Shown here piece after piece: positions 25,265 to 37,889 of a DNA stretch of 64,000 nt. How positions within the stretch are numbered: position 1 is the first letter of the stretch; the number at the start of each line of letters is the position of its first letter. The notes beneath the pieces are model-generated. The model was not told the DNA's origin. It was given only the letters and a program-made list of their open reading frames with translations, and did not search any database. Origin of the DNA: Sphagnum compactum. Taxonomy: Eukaryota > Bryophyta > Sphagnopsida > Sphagnales. The DNA is taken from assembly GCA_965153455.1 (NCBI GenBank), contig OZ234503.1:15691118-15755117 (forward strand). The letters are read 5' to 3'. Both the position numbers and the translations under genes were made by a program.

Positions 25265-26950
25265 TTGAGGGCTTCATGGTGAAAAGAAGGCTCCATAATT
25301 TGACAATGTTCAACCCAATTTCTACCATTCAATGTGAGTAATCTTTCTCCAAAGAAAGCAAGTTTTACCATGATATTTAAAGATTCTTTGTAATATAACT
25401 TGTTTGTTAAGATTTCTTTCACAAGATTTGGATATGTCACAACAATTTCAAATATGGGGCCGTAAGAATAAAAAAACTTATCACCTACACATTTTTCACA
25501 ACACCAAAGGTACATCAAATAACAATTATGTCAATATAAAATAAATGAATTGAGGTTTAAAATTTTATGAATCATTTGGAAAAAATGCATGTTAACAAGT
25601 AGGAGAGTTTGGTTTGTATTTTTTTTTACTTCGTGTTGTCAACCAAATATAACATTTATTTTTTTTACAAATTTTACACCATCATTTTTCACATTATATT
25701 CAATATAACATTAGTAGATGCAAATGGTTTAAAAATTTTCATTTAGTGATAACAAGGTACAATCGCAAGGTGTCAACAAAATAAAATAGATAATTTTTAC
25801 TCCTTACCACAAAGAAAACAAGTAGCCATAAAGAAATTTTGATGTATTGAAAGTAGATTTTTTTAATTTAATAATCAATATGAGGATAATCTTTAATTTT
25901 ATCACAATGAAGTTGATTAATCACATATTTAAAATGCATTCAAGTAGATTTTAAAAATTTAACTATATATTTTTTCTATTTTTTAGGTTGTCTAAACTTG
26001 TTCAAGTAGATGGAAATAAATGAATTATTGAATATTTTCCATTTTCAACATAATGTAGCTTTAAAATGTAATTGGAAGTTCTCAATGTTCAAATATTATA
26101 GTAAAACACATCAAATTTTTAATGGAAAAATAAGTTTAAATTCAATTTGATCAATCATTTTCAAACATACTTGTTATTTACTTTTATTGTGTCAAGTTTT
26201 TCAAATTTTGTTATCACCTCATTATAAACTCAAGGAAAAGCACCATGCTTTTATTATGTTATTTTCAATTATTTTCAATCTACTCTCTTCTACTTGTGTC
26301 AAAATTGAACCATTTTTTACTACCTTGGAGATACCTACTATTTGTTATACTTTACCATGCTTTCACCTTGCATGACATGAATTGAAGGGTGTTCTATGTA
26401 ATTTCATTTCATTTTCACAAATTTCATTTTGAAATGAAATGAAATTAAAATCATCAATTTCCACAAATACATTGGAAGACACAAATAAATTTTTTTGACA
26501 TAATGTTTGATGACATTTGTAAAGAGAAAATTCATCATTTTTCCAACCTCAAGAATTTGACCACATCATGAACATATAAAAACCTTATAATTATGCACCT
26601 TAAAGGTAGCATGGTGCAGTTGAGGTACCATATTTTGAGAATACAAAACATGTTGAGGCAAGATTCGAAACCCAATGTATCAAAGTTCCAAAGGGCCAAG
26701 TCCTTCAACAATTCTTCATCATGAAACTTTATGATTTCATCCATGTTTCCCGCCAATATATGAAATGTCTTAGGGTCCTTCCAACCTTGTTTCTCCATGA
26801 TGTGCCGTAATCTTTTAGGTGTCCACCACAAGTATATGATCAGTGAATGAACATTGTGAAGAATCGCTACCACAACCAAAGTTGTTACCACAAGTGCTAA
26901 TGATCTCCATGTTAGAACTTACCCTTGAAACAACTGCATAGAATTATTGA
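25265..26950 (-). pseudogene. Truncated cytochrome P450 pseudogene (exons 1-2 only)
   Basis: This is the copy A counterpart of the intact P450 at 45-49 kb. The exon 1 equivalent (about 26928-26620) reads WRSLALVVTT, MEKQGWKDPKTFHILAGNM and KFHDEELLKDL. The exon 2 equivalent (about 25475-25265) reads YGPIFEIVVTYPNLVKEIL and FGERLLTLNGRNWVEH. The initiator ATG corresponds to ATA here, the next Ser codon TCA to TGA, and a CAA Gln codon to TAA. The cysteine-ligand half (exons 3-5) is absent because the duplicated block stops inside intron 2. It cannot make a P450. Confidence 0.85.
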
Positions 26951-27420
26951 TGGAACTCATTGTTCAAGCTATATGCAATAATCCACCCTCTACTTTCATA
27001 AGCTTTTCATATGAATTCAAGCATTGTGTCACTTTCCCAAAGGAGTTGTATGTGGGAGACTTAACGTGAACATTACTCTAAGTAGACTTTTGAGGGATGC
27101 ATTTAACAATTTTTTTCATTGAATATGACATCATATTTTTCACACATGTTCATTGCCTATGTCATCCTTGAGAATTTTTATTGGGATACCTGTTTTGATA
27201 AGGGGGAATCCAGTTGGTGGTCTTGGATGTAGTGCCTGGGTCGACCACATGGAAACTACTCCACTTCGCTTCCTTGTTTTCTTTCCTTCTCCCTCCCACT
27301 TGTTTGTTGGCCTTGCCTCCGAAGGCAAGGATATTGTGTTTAAATTCATTATAGAATATAGTAGCTTAAGGGACTTTGGCTTCCTGGGTAATAATAGGTC
27401 TATTTCAGGTAGGTTTTTAC

Positions 27421-27529
27421 GTCGGGTAAAGGCCTCAGTCGAGGACATTACCAAAATCGAGCCTGCACTCGGCTATTGCCTTGTGCGCCCTTATTTTGGT
27501 AATGCCCTCGACCTAGGGCTTTACCCTAC
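27421..27529. repeat. Imperfect inverted repeat (37-nt arms) in copy A
   Basis: Arms 27421-27457 and 27493-27529 pair at about 32 of 37 positions around a 35-nt loop; arm 1 begins GTCGGGTAAAGG and arm 2 ends CTTTACCCTAC. It sits in about 230 bp (about 27308-27538) with no counterpart in copy B, where the flanks are much closer together. It is probably a small foldback insertion. Confidence 0.6.
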
Positions 27530-28455
27530 ATAATCACATTGGGGTGCATTTGGATGGGTCATAAATCTGACTCACAACTGTTTGTCTCACTTGATACTGT
27601 AGTACCTTGGCCATTTCAACACATGTCCGGTGAATAATTAACTAATTAATTAATTTTGAAATTTTCATTTCAACAAATGGAATATTCCTAAATATTCACT
27701 ATTATTTTTCACAATATTTTTTGATTTGGAAGAAATAAGTTTGGAAAAATATCAACATTTGTGAAAGTAATATAATTAGTGTTGAATTGGCCAAGGTACT
27801 AGGGTAATTTTTTTTTAATAATTGTTAGAATATTGGGTGATGTCAAAGTTGCCTTGGCCCTTGGGTGAACCAGCATCTGTAGCAAATTGAGGATCTGTGA
27901 GTCCAAATGAGTCTCCACCAGCACTTGGTACTTCTACAGTCACATGGGTCAGTTTAATGAGCTTAGCTTTTGAAAATAGATCTACATATTTTTAAATATT
28001 TTATAAAATGTTTTTTTTGGGTATTTTTATCTTATTGATAGAGTCAATTGACCCGAATTTTTTATTTTAAAAATTGGATAAACTCAAGGAAAATATCAAA
28101 ACTCTTTTTCAAATTGTTTTCTCAACAAATTTTGCTCAATTTATTTACATTAATTACAACTTCTTCTTTTTTTCTTTTTGGTTGTATATGATAGTCATGC
28201 CCTTAATGATAGGCTTTCTAAATGGCATTGGGTCATGGTGTATATTGTTCGTTCTATTAAGCAAACATATAGATACCCCAGCTCTTGGAAACGGGTATTA
28301 GGTGAAAAATGGTGGCCAAAGTTTTGGAAACCACATTTGCATGCTAGGTGGGCACTAATGAGAGTAATTAATGAAGTAACTAATATGAATAACAATAGGT
28401 CCCCTTGTTCATGGATAAAATTGAGGTGCTATTGGGAACGTCCTGAAGAACGCAT

Positions 28456-28471
28456 TGGGGGGGGGGGGGGG
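28456..28471. repeat. Poly-G tract in copy A
   Basis: About 15 G after GCATT; copy B has only GGAGGG at the equivalent place near 52298, so the run expanded after duplication. Confidence 0.7.
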
Positions 28472-30217
28472 AGAGGGGACCCTTGGAGAACATGATCGGA
28501 ACACAAGGATACCATATTGGGAACATAAAAGAAAGAAAGAAATCCCCTCGACCCCAAAACCCAAGAAATAGGAAAAAAAAAACTATGACCCTGGAATGCA
28601 TACTGAGCATTCTCATTGGCTGCCTAAATTTTTTATTTTTAAAAATTGAGCTATTTAAATTTTTTAAAAGCTCTTTAGATGTGGGGTAAAGTCTGAAGAT
28701 GGGGGCCATTCCCAGAATAACGGGCCCATTTAAACACGTCCAAAGTAGTTTGTCTCACGTGGGCACGAAACATGCGAGTTGTAGTGCACCAAATTATTTG
28801 GGTGAAGTCAGGACGGCCCTTATCCCGTAAAAGCCTAGAGGCTACAACGTTTTGAAACTCTTTTGTAATATTTCCATAGAGAAGTTGTAAGGAATCAAGT
28901 ATGTATGGATAACATCCATATGCTTGAAAATCAAAAATCAATTTTTAATGTTCAAAATGAAATGAAAATGTAATGGTATCAACATACATCTTATGGACTT
29001 TGATATCAACATCTAGATATATATAAATTTTGGTATTGATAATTTCCCCATTGACGATGCAATTTTTTGCATAATCATAAACATGATCAACTACTACAAT
29101 GCTAACAAGTATTTCATTATTCAATTGCAAGTCCTTAATCCTTCCATATCAAGATTCAAACAAACTAGAACTTGTTCAAGGCAATTCAAAACTTTAAAAC
29201 ACAAGACAATTGAGGTGTTCATTGTCCATCATATAGATCCTCATTCACTTGTAAAAATGATTACATTAAAAAACATAGTAAGTATTTGCTCAAGGTTATT
29301 CAAAATTTTGACAAAAGTTTCTAAAACACATCTCAATGCTCATAGGCACCTACAAGTATTGGATATCCAAACCAAGTTGCAATTTACATAAAATTTCCAA
29401 TGCACTTGTTTTCTCAATCATGGCACCTAATGTTCAAGACAATCTTACACTTTGTAGAAATGATTACATAATCAAATAGAGCTACAAGCTACAACTCAAG
29501 CACAAAATTTATAATGTTTTTGTTCGCTCAATCCTTGCACCTCATTCCCAAAATAGTCATACACATGGACTTAAACATTTCGACTAAGGTAGAATTCCCA
29601 AGCACTAGAAAATAATTTAGAGGTTTTGATTATCAAACCTTTTCAAGCTCATCCTCATAATCATCAAGTTAGTCCTAAGAAACAAATAGTTCCTCCATTC
29701 CTTTAGAAGCAAGAACACATTGCATCTTCATATCACTTGGCCAATTTTTCAAGATAATCACCAATTTGTCCAAGTTTTACATTCACAACTAACATTGTCA
29801 CAAACTTGTCAATATTTTAGTAATGCTAAAAATGTTTTCAGTTTTAATATGAAATCTCGAAATATTCAAAACTTGCCAAGCAAAGAATGCAACATTAGGA
29901 AAATGTTTATTGTGATTTTTTCATGATTACAAAGGCCATCGATTCTCATCTTCAACATCTTCTTCTTCATCCAAAATAATACAAGACATTGAAAAATTAT
30001 GAATTCTTTTCCTTGTTGTTGCAAAATTTGATTGATGACACGTTCTAGATGCATTTGTGTGAAAATTGTTATTGGATTTAGTTCTTCTATCACATGAACA
30101 TGTATTGTACCTTGTGTTATTTGTTGTTCCTTTGCATTTATGAAACAAATTTGAATTTGGGGTCCTCTAGGCATCGATTTTAATTGTTGGTCTATTAAAA
30201 AACCATTTGGACAATAG

Positions 30218-30780
30218 TGTTAAGGGGGTAAGTTGAGTATGTGATTCGAGATGAACAAGACAATTAAGATAGGGACTAATCAGGGAACTTTGTTGGTTTG
30301 AATTTTGAATAGGGAAAGAGAAGAAGATGAGACAAAGAGTTTTTTTATAGAGAAGAACATGAAAAGTTAGAGGTACTTGTGGTAGAAATCCATAGATTAT
30401 GTTTTGATATAACATATATTTTGAATGTTGTTTTGGGATTTTTTTTCAACAAAACATGGGATTACACTGTAATTTGGATTCATGTTTTCAATAATATAGA
30501 GAAACACAAAATTCTACAATGAATTTTATGTTCATGTTTCTATAGTCTTATATTATGATGAAATGAATTGTAATCTTGTTTTTGGAGTTTTTCTTATAAT
30601 GTATTTTAAAGTGCAGATTTTGGTTATGTGCTATAACCATGAATTTGATGTTGGAATGAATTGTAATGTTAAGTTTATTGAGACTTAAGACAAAAATAGT
30701 GAACATAGGCATGGGAAATGCAAATTTGTTGTTATAATAGTGTAAAATATTTTGCAAGAATTTAAATTTCATTTCTACCA
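30218..30780 (+). repeat. 5' LTR of the gypsy element
   Basis: Begins TGTTAAGGGGGTAAGTTGAG and ends TTTCTACCA. It is about 78 bp shorter than the 3' LTR, mainly because of one deletion near 30305-30315: the 3' copy carries an additional block at about 41990-42055. Confidence 0.88.
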
Positions 30781-31673
30781 TTTAGCGATCATCTTGTGGG
30801 GAATTTTTTTTTCTATTCTTCCTATTAATAATGGGAAGGTTTTCTACAAATTTTGTTCTATACGGTAGATGAGAGTGTTCAGACGAATAATGTTGTTTTT
30901 TTAATTCAAAATTTTAAGGGGTATGTTAGAAAGTGTCAAAGGTTTACGCGGTTGACGCCGTAAGGACTATAGAGCGATTTACAGATTCTGAAAATGAAAA
31001 ATTGTGAAACAAGATGATTCGAATGGTGACCTGAAGCTTATAACGATAATCAGACTTAAAGGCAAATCAACAAGTTATTGAAAGATAGACAAAAATAATT
31101 TCAAAAATGAAGAAGAATATGCAAGGCTTACAAAAACCCCATCTTAGAATCTGATGTTGGACAAATGAATTTTGATAACAGAGGAAAGGCCTATGGGGCA
31201 TAGGTCGTTTCTACCACAAGAAGTGGTAAGGCGGGACATGTGGATTGGGGGTCTTCAAAGAAGGCACTGTTCCAGACAACGATTTCCACGGAGAGAAATG
31301 CAATCAATTATTCATCCGAATGAGTGGATGCAATATACTTCTTAACTGCAATTTATGGCTCAAAGTCGTAGAGATCAAGATGGACTAGGGACTTCTATAA
31401 TACCTGATCAATCGTAGGAAATCTCAAGTCCAAAGTTGATAACTAACTAAAGGAAGGATGTTACAGGAGGGATACAACCTAAGTTTATGTATTAATCTGC
31501 ATCTCTAAATTACTATGAACCAATGGAACACTAGGAGGTGGATGAAAACACTAATGTTGATGTGTTTGAGGAGATTGAAGAAAATTACCCAAGAAATTTT
31601 TGGTTTTCCAGAGGCACAAGTGAATGCGTTGGATGAAGTAACATAATCATACTAACATCGAGGGAATCCAAAG

Positions 31674-33450
31674 TTGGATCAACCAAAGTACACAACCGAA
31701 ACATGGGATCATGAATTTGTGGATTCGAAGATGATCAGGTTATTTTCAAAGGTCTGCGCATTCTATGAGGAAGAAGGACATGTAATCATGGATTGTCCTT
31801 TTGTGCCTTTTTACATCAAAGCAAATATTGCTAGGCATGTGGAGTTACAAAATGTGGCAGGAGCATTAATGGATCAACCATAAGAACATGAATCATGAAT
31901 TCTTGTAGTCCAGAATAGATTTAAAAGCATGGAATTGGGAAGCCAATTGGGACCACAAATTCACCAGATTCGTCCATCTATTCAGACCAAGAGCAGAGAA
32001 CCAGAAGGGTATTCACATCCACATACTACACCACAGAGGATTCCAATGGGTAACCACAGACTGGAACAACATCAATATCGAATCAACACCGTTCCACCAA
32101 TAGTGTCAAAAGCAACAGTTGTTGAAACTCGGAGACAACATGCTGGAGTAGGAGTTACACAATCACTTAATGCAAGAATAACAACCACAAGAGTGGAAAT
32201 GGTTGTTGCACTCAACATAGATGTTGTCAGAAGGGGAATACTAATTGGATCTACAATAAAATTGGGTAGCGGATTAGGTGGAATCTCAACAAAAAGGAAT
32301 TTGAATTGAAGTTCAGCACTACCAGCAGCTCCTATTGGACTTGTTGGCATACCCCAAATGGTGTTTACTAATATGATAATGGCTACTCATGGGAACATGA
32401 CTGTAGATCAACCATTAATCATCGATGGCTATTGGAGGGTGCAGAAATGCAGATGCCGTGTATTCAAAAGGAGGATACCGAGAACCAATTTGCTGTAATT
32501 ATACCAATTCTTGATCACAGAAATGGCCATTATGTTAAGCCAAATAAGGTAGCTATTAAGTATCATAATTTCATTATAACAAAAGGTATCCCCTATATGC
32601 CAAATGATATCACTGGATTTTGAGTGAATTCACTAGTCTAGTGAACAATGACTAATGAACTGCACCCACATTTTGTAGTAGTGTTTCAAAAAAGATGTTG
32701 ATCCAAATGCTCATGTCAGAGTGTTGAATTCTATAGTAAAAGCAAATGTAGAGACTTTTGAAGAGTATATCATCAATGCATTTAACTATACGTTAAGAGA
32801 TATGGCATAGGATGGTGCCATAATTACATGTCAAAAAAAATTTATTGTACTTTTTCGAAGTTTACCTAGGCATTTTACAAAATTCATCGTTGAAATGACG
32901 AACAAATATACATGGAGTTTAAAAACATGAAGTAGGAGGAGATTGAGAAGGTGGAAGTTTACTATGAATAGATTTAGAAGTTGGCTCATGGTTTACAAGT
33001 ACCAACCACAAATAGTTTTTTAACTATTGTGTTTAAAGCGGGTTTGCAATCATACTTCAGAATTGCAATTGCAGGGATGAAGTGGTCAACATTACAACAA
33101 CATAAGGAGGCGACAATGTTGTGTGAAGAAGGTATGACTACTACAGAAGTAAATAATGCACTATCAATACCATAAAATATTAAACATGCAGTATTAACAA
33201 AAACAAAAAACATACAAGGAAGACTAATAAACATTGCACAAATTGTGGGATGACAAATCATAATGTGGAGACATGTAAAAAGAAGAAAGAGTAGACCGTG
33301 ATGGCAATCACAGAAGCAGCATAACCAAATCAAAAAATAGAAGACATCTTCATATGCATGTCACATCTATGATTTGAATGGCCATAAAATGATAGATTGT
33401 CCGAAGTTTGCTAAAATGTAAAAAATGTTTCATGGGAAATCTATGACAGT
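31674..33450 (+). pseudogene. gag region with zinc knuckles (decayed)
   Basis: Open stretches with stops encode a gag-like polypeptide. A CCHC-like motif at 31755-31796 (C..Y....H....C) has Tyr at the second Cys position. Capsid-like text follows from about 32690 to 33170 (DPNAHVRV, EEYIINAF, GLQSYFRIAIAG). A complete zinc knuckle, CX2CX4HX4C, lies at 33235-33276 (CTNCGMTNHNVETC). A second at 33359-33400 (CHIY....H....C) again has Tyr for Cys. Several stops fall in this region, including TAG at 33292-33294. The product would bind RNA and form the particle; here it is dead. Confidence 0.75.
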
Positions 33451-34029
33451 AACAGAGGTTCAACCTGTTGCTGAAACACAAACAATCATTGCAGATGTGA
33501 ATTTCGTGGATGTTAATGTTACCACAAGAAGTAAAGTAACTAAAGAATAAGTGTTCAAGGATAAAGAGCCAAGAAAAGCGAAGAGTGTTGTTGATTGGGA
33601 GAAAAAAAAGTGCTTGAAATAGTCTATGGTGGAGACAATTCAATAGATTCAGAAAACACAAACCCAAATCGAAAGGCCATCCACATCCATGGAGGGATGG
33701 AACACAACTTAGTTGAATATGCCAAATACTACTCCTATGGATGCACAAAAATCTCAGGAAGTAGTGAATCCACAAGGGAAACTTATCATAGTAGAAGAGA
33801 TTTTTCTAAACATTGGTAAGCAGATGCTAGAAACAAATTATACATTGAATTTAAGACAATTGTTTAAAATAACTCTTGAACTAAAGAGATATCTTTGGCA
33901 AAAGTTGAAACCAGAGAAAATTTTGAATGTAGGTAAAACAACCACAAATAAACAAGTTGGTTCTTTAGTACCAGAAGTAAGGACAATTGTTGTAGCAATA
34001 AATAATCATATAACAATTATCCAAGTATA

Positions 34030-34443
34030 GATTGGGAAGAATACATTAGAAGATGTGTTACTATATGAAGGTTCTGGAAATTAATATTATCACTGAATAG
34101 TTGAGATTGAGGTTGGGGCTTCCAAAGCCTAAACATGCACCATATAATCCGAGGATGGCAAATCAAACAACCACAAAATCAATGGGGTTGATAAGAGATC
34201 TAAAGATATATGTTCATGGCATTCCTTACATAACTACGTTTACTGCATTTCATAATAGTGTGGTAGATTCTAGTTATACCATGTTGTTGGGGAAACCATG
34301 GTTGAGGGATGCTAAAGTGGCACATGATTGGGGAAGTAACATTGTTATGATACAAGGGAATGGGACAATTCGAACAATTATAGTTACCAAACATTTGGGA
34401 AATGAAATAAGAAGACCAAAAGTGTTACTATGTTACAATAATT
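34030..34443 (+). pseudogene. Retropepsin-like protease relic
   Basis: The open frame from about 34101 carries the protease C-terminal flap and hydrophobic strand: GLIRDLKIYVHGIPY, then SSYTMLLGKPWLRD, then VAHDWGSNIV. The expected catalytic aspartate region just upstream (about 34060) reads YEGSG after a frame disturbance, so the active Asp appears lost. Placement between gag and RT fits the gypsy order. Confidence 0.65.
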
Positions 34444-34909
34444 AGAATGGCATCACAAATGAAAAAAAAAGATATCATCTTTGCTACAGAGCTAGAATTG
34501 TTCCCCATATGAACAATCAATTTACCTGAAACAATTCAATCTATGAAAACCATAGATGTGGGGATCATGGATATAAATGTGAAGACGAATATTTTAAAAT
34601 AAGGATCTGAAGTACAAAGCACAGAGAAGAAGATACTTGGCAACAGATATGAGCCAGAAGTAGCTCTAAAGAATAAGGTGCATCCAGAGACATACTACAG
34701 ACATAAACCAAGGAATGTTATAGTGGATGAATCTCCAACAAACATCAAAGCGCATGGATTATAAATAGGTAGATGGACATTAACTGAAGATCAACAATTG
34801 ATGAAGTTTAATTTGGGAACTAATGAAGAACCATAGATGGTGAAGATTAATGCACAGTTGGAAATAGGCAAGGTGCTGGAAGTGGAACAGTTGTTAAAGT
34901 AAGTCAAAG

Positions 34910-36250
34910 ATGTTTTTGCATGGACATACAAAGATATAAAAGGAATTCCACCATAGCTAACGCAACATAGAATTAAGTTGGACATTACTATACCGCCAAC
35001 ACATCAGGCTGGGTATAAATTAATCCAAACTATGCTGCAACAGTCAAACAAAATATAGATAAGTTGTTAACAACTGGATTCATTGAATTTGTAAAAGAAG
35101 CTACATGGTTGTCACCCATAGTAGTATTACCCAAGAAAAATGGCAAGCTGAAAATTTGTATAGATTTCATAATCTAAATGTAGCCACAAAGAAGGATCCA
35201 CACCCATTATCTTTCATAGATGAAGTGCTGAACTTAATAGCAAGGTATGAAGCATATTCCTTCTTAGATGGATATTCATGATATCATCAAATATCTATAG
35301 CTCCAAAGGACAGATACAAGACTGCATTTGTTATAGACTAAGGGGTTTTTATATGGAAGGTGATGTCGTTTGGAGTTAAAAATGGACCTCCAACATATCA
35401 AAAAATCGTGACCAAAACATTCAAAGAGGATTTGGAAAGTTTTATGAAGATATTTCTAAATGACTTTACGGTGTATAGTGACATGGATAGTCAATTGCAA
35501 AAACTCAAACTATGTTTTCAAAAGTGCAGAGAATATGGCATTAATTTGAATCCAAACAAATGTGCATTTATGGTATTTTCAAGGATGATCTTGGGTTTTA
35601 TTGTTTCCAAGGAAGGGAAACTACAAGATCCAAAGAAAGTACAAGCAATTGTAAACATGCCACCACCTAAGAATCCCTAGCAGATTCAAATATTCAATGG
35701 GATGGCATAGTTTTACAAATGTTTTATTAAAAACTTTGCTGTGATTATGGCACCTATCATTAAACTAACCAAAAAGACAAAAACTTTTCTTTGGATAGAG
35801 GAATGTCAAAAGGCTTAGGAATTGATTAAACAAAAATATATTGAAGCACAAATACTGATATCACCAAACTCATAGGTGGAATTTCATGTTCATACAAATG
35901 CGTCCTTATTAGCTGTGGGGGTTATGTTTTTTTAGAATGTAATAGGGAAGAGTGATCAACCAATAGTGTATGCTTCTAGGCTTTTAAATAGAGAAAAATA
36001 GAATTATAGCACAATAAAAAAAAAAACTTTAGCAATGGTTTTTTTTTTGCACAAGTTTAGACATTATTTGTTGGGCAATAAATTTTTCTTTTATGTAGAT
36101 CGTATGGCATTGATCTATTTGGTCAACAAACCATAGGTTTTAGGGAGAATAACTAGATGGTTGTTATTATTCCTCGAATATGATTTCATAGTAGTGTATA
36201 AACCAGGTAATTATAGATGCATTGTCAAGATTACTGGATAGTACATAACC
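34910..36250 (+). pseudogene. Reverse transcriptase and RNase H relic
   Basis: RT motifs are clear: PKKNGKLKICIDF, KDPHPLSFIDEVL, FLDGYS, YHQISIAP, KVMSFGVKNGPPTYQK and LGFIVSKEGK. The catalytic box reads FLNDF, where F/Y-x-D-D is expected, so the first aspartate is replaced by Asn. RNase H-like text follows from about 35860 (VEFHVHTNASLLAVGV, YASRLLNREK, LHKFRHYLLGNKF). In-frame TAG codons at 35678, 35708, 35999 and 36134 stand where a Gln codon is expected, and one at 35816 where Trp is expected. Not functional. Confidence 0.85.
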
Positions 36251-36419
36251 CACAAGTGAACCTGATCAAACCACAGATGCAAGTTTGTTTTATACAGGGC
36301 TTGAATGGCTGAGTGATGTAAAAGAATTTTTAAAAATAAGACAGATTGAGGGCACATTATTGGTGTAGTAGAAGCAAAGATTGGTCAAGAAAGCAGAACC
36401 CTTTACACTAAAGAATGGT

Positions 36420-37560
36420 GAATTGTATAGAATGGGCCAAAACAATAGAATGCGACAATGTTTGACAACAACAGAAGCATAGATGGTGATGAAAGAATTG
36501 CATGAAGGACCTTTAGGAGGGTATTTTGCAATGAAAATAATATAGAGGAAGATATTGGATGCTAGATATTGGCGGCCAACTATGTACATGGACGTGCATG
36601 ATTGTTGCAGATCTTATGATGCATGTCAAAGAACAAGAGGATTAACATTTCAAAGTCTTGCAAAACTAGTCATAAGTCTTTTAAAGGAACCATTTATGAA
36701 ATGGGGAGTTGATTTTGTGGGGCCAATTAAGTTAGTAAAGAATATATAGGGAACAAATATATTCTTGTTACCACAGATTATGCTACTAAGTGGGTGGAAG
36801 CAAGAGCATTGGAAACTAATACAACAAGAATCACAACAAATTTCTATATGAGTGCATATTAACCAGGTTTGGATGTCCTTTGATTATAATCACAGATCAA
36901 GGAGTTCATTTTATTAATGAGGCCATTAAGTATTTGACAGATCATTTTCTGATGAAACATGTGAGTTCTATAACTTTTTATCCTTAGGGGAATGTGCAGG
37001 TTAAGTGTACTAACAAGGTACTTGGGACATTGTTGACCAAGTTAGTTATTGAAAATATAACAAATTTGGTATGAACATTGTTTACAATGTTATTTTCATA
37101 CAAAATTGCATGCAAAGTAACAATATGGTATACAATATATCAATTAGTGTATGGATTCCATCCATTAATGCCCACATAGTACATCATTCCAATTGCTAGT
37201 GGAGATGAGAAAGATAGTACTTCGGTGAGAATTTTAATTAGTAGAATTACTGAGCTCAAGAAGTTGCAGGAAGCTAGAATGTAGGCTGTAGAAACTGTAG
37301 GAATTTAACGATGGAATATAACATTATGGAGTCAACAAAAGAATTTAGAAAAAAAGTTTAGTTTTGGTGATTATGTTCTGTGGTTTCCAAAGGGCAATAA
37401 GTCACACCTAAGGAAGTTACTAGGAAATGGTTTGGACCGTATGGAATATAGTATGTGTTGCCAAATAACATTGTGTTATTAGTGACCATTGAGAAGTTTA
37501 AAATTAACCCTATGTTGGTCAACGTGAATAAGCTCAAACTTTATAAATACATGGAATTTG
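36420..37560 (+). pseudogene. Integrase relic
   Basis: Zinc-binding region: LHEGPLGGYFA, ARYWRPTMY, then CCRSYDACQR. The second His of the HHCC site reads Tyr and one Cys reads Tyr. The core shows [21 protein letters not shown] and ITDQGVHF; the region holding the last catalytic Glu reads QVKCTNKVLG, Lys where Glu is expected. A C-terminal stretch SFGDYVLWFPKGNKSHL follows. Several stops and small frameshifts are present. Sequence beyond about 37450 continues as an open frame to 37889 with an acidic tail. Confidence 0.8.
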
Positions 37561-37889
37561 AAGTTCAAAAAAAAGAACAACAAATGCCAATATATTGGGA
37601 AAAGAGTGTAGGTGGAGTTCAGGATGCGAATTTTGACATAGAGGAGGACAATGAAGGATGTCAACTACAAAAACCACAGATGAAGAATGATGAAGATAAA
37701 GAACAGATCATAGATCCAACGGTGAACATAGTCTTTATTTTTTATCTCCAAAAAAATAATAATTACAGCAATATGAGATTTGGGATGCAAAAATCTACAA
37801 ATGATATGTCAAGTGTATCGGTTGAATTAGCAGCAGTATTTGTTCGGTCATCAAGAATATTCGCACAATCAATAGAATTGTGGGCATAG

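Larger units (their letters stand above)
24975..29925. repeat. Segmental duplication, copy A
   Basis: This stretch is collinear with about 47752-55520. Shared anchors in the same order include the P450 exons, ATGTCATCCTT...GGGGGAATCCAG (27160-27215 / 49290-49345), CCCAGCTCTTGGAA (28279 / 51029), GAACGTCCT..AGAACGC (28437 / 52278), AAAAGCCTAGAGGCTACAAC (28828 / 53086) and TCAACATACATCTTATGG (28978 / 53859). Divergence is substantial, with many indels, so the duplication is old. The left limit lies within what is intron 2 of the intact P450. Confidence 0.85.

Noticed and set aside
30781-31670. Primer binding site and upstream gene between the 5' LTR and gag
   Set aside because: No match to the 3' end of common plant primer tRNAs, and frames here are short and unrecognisable.
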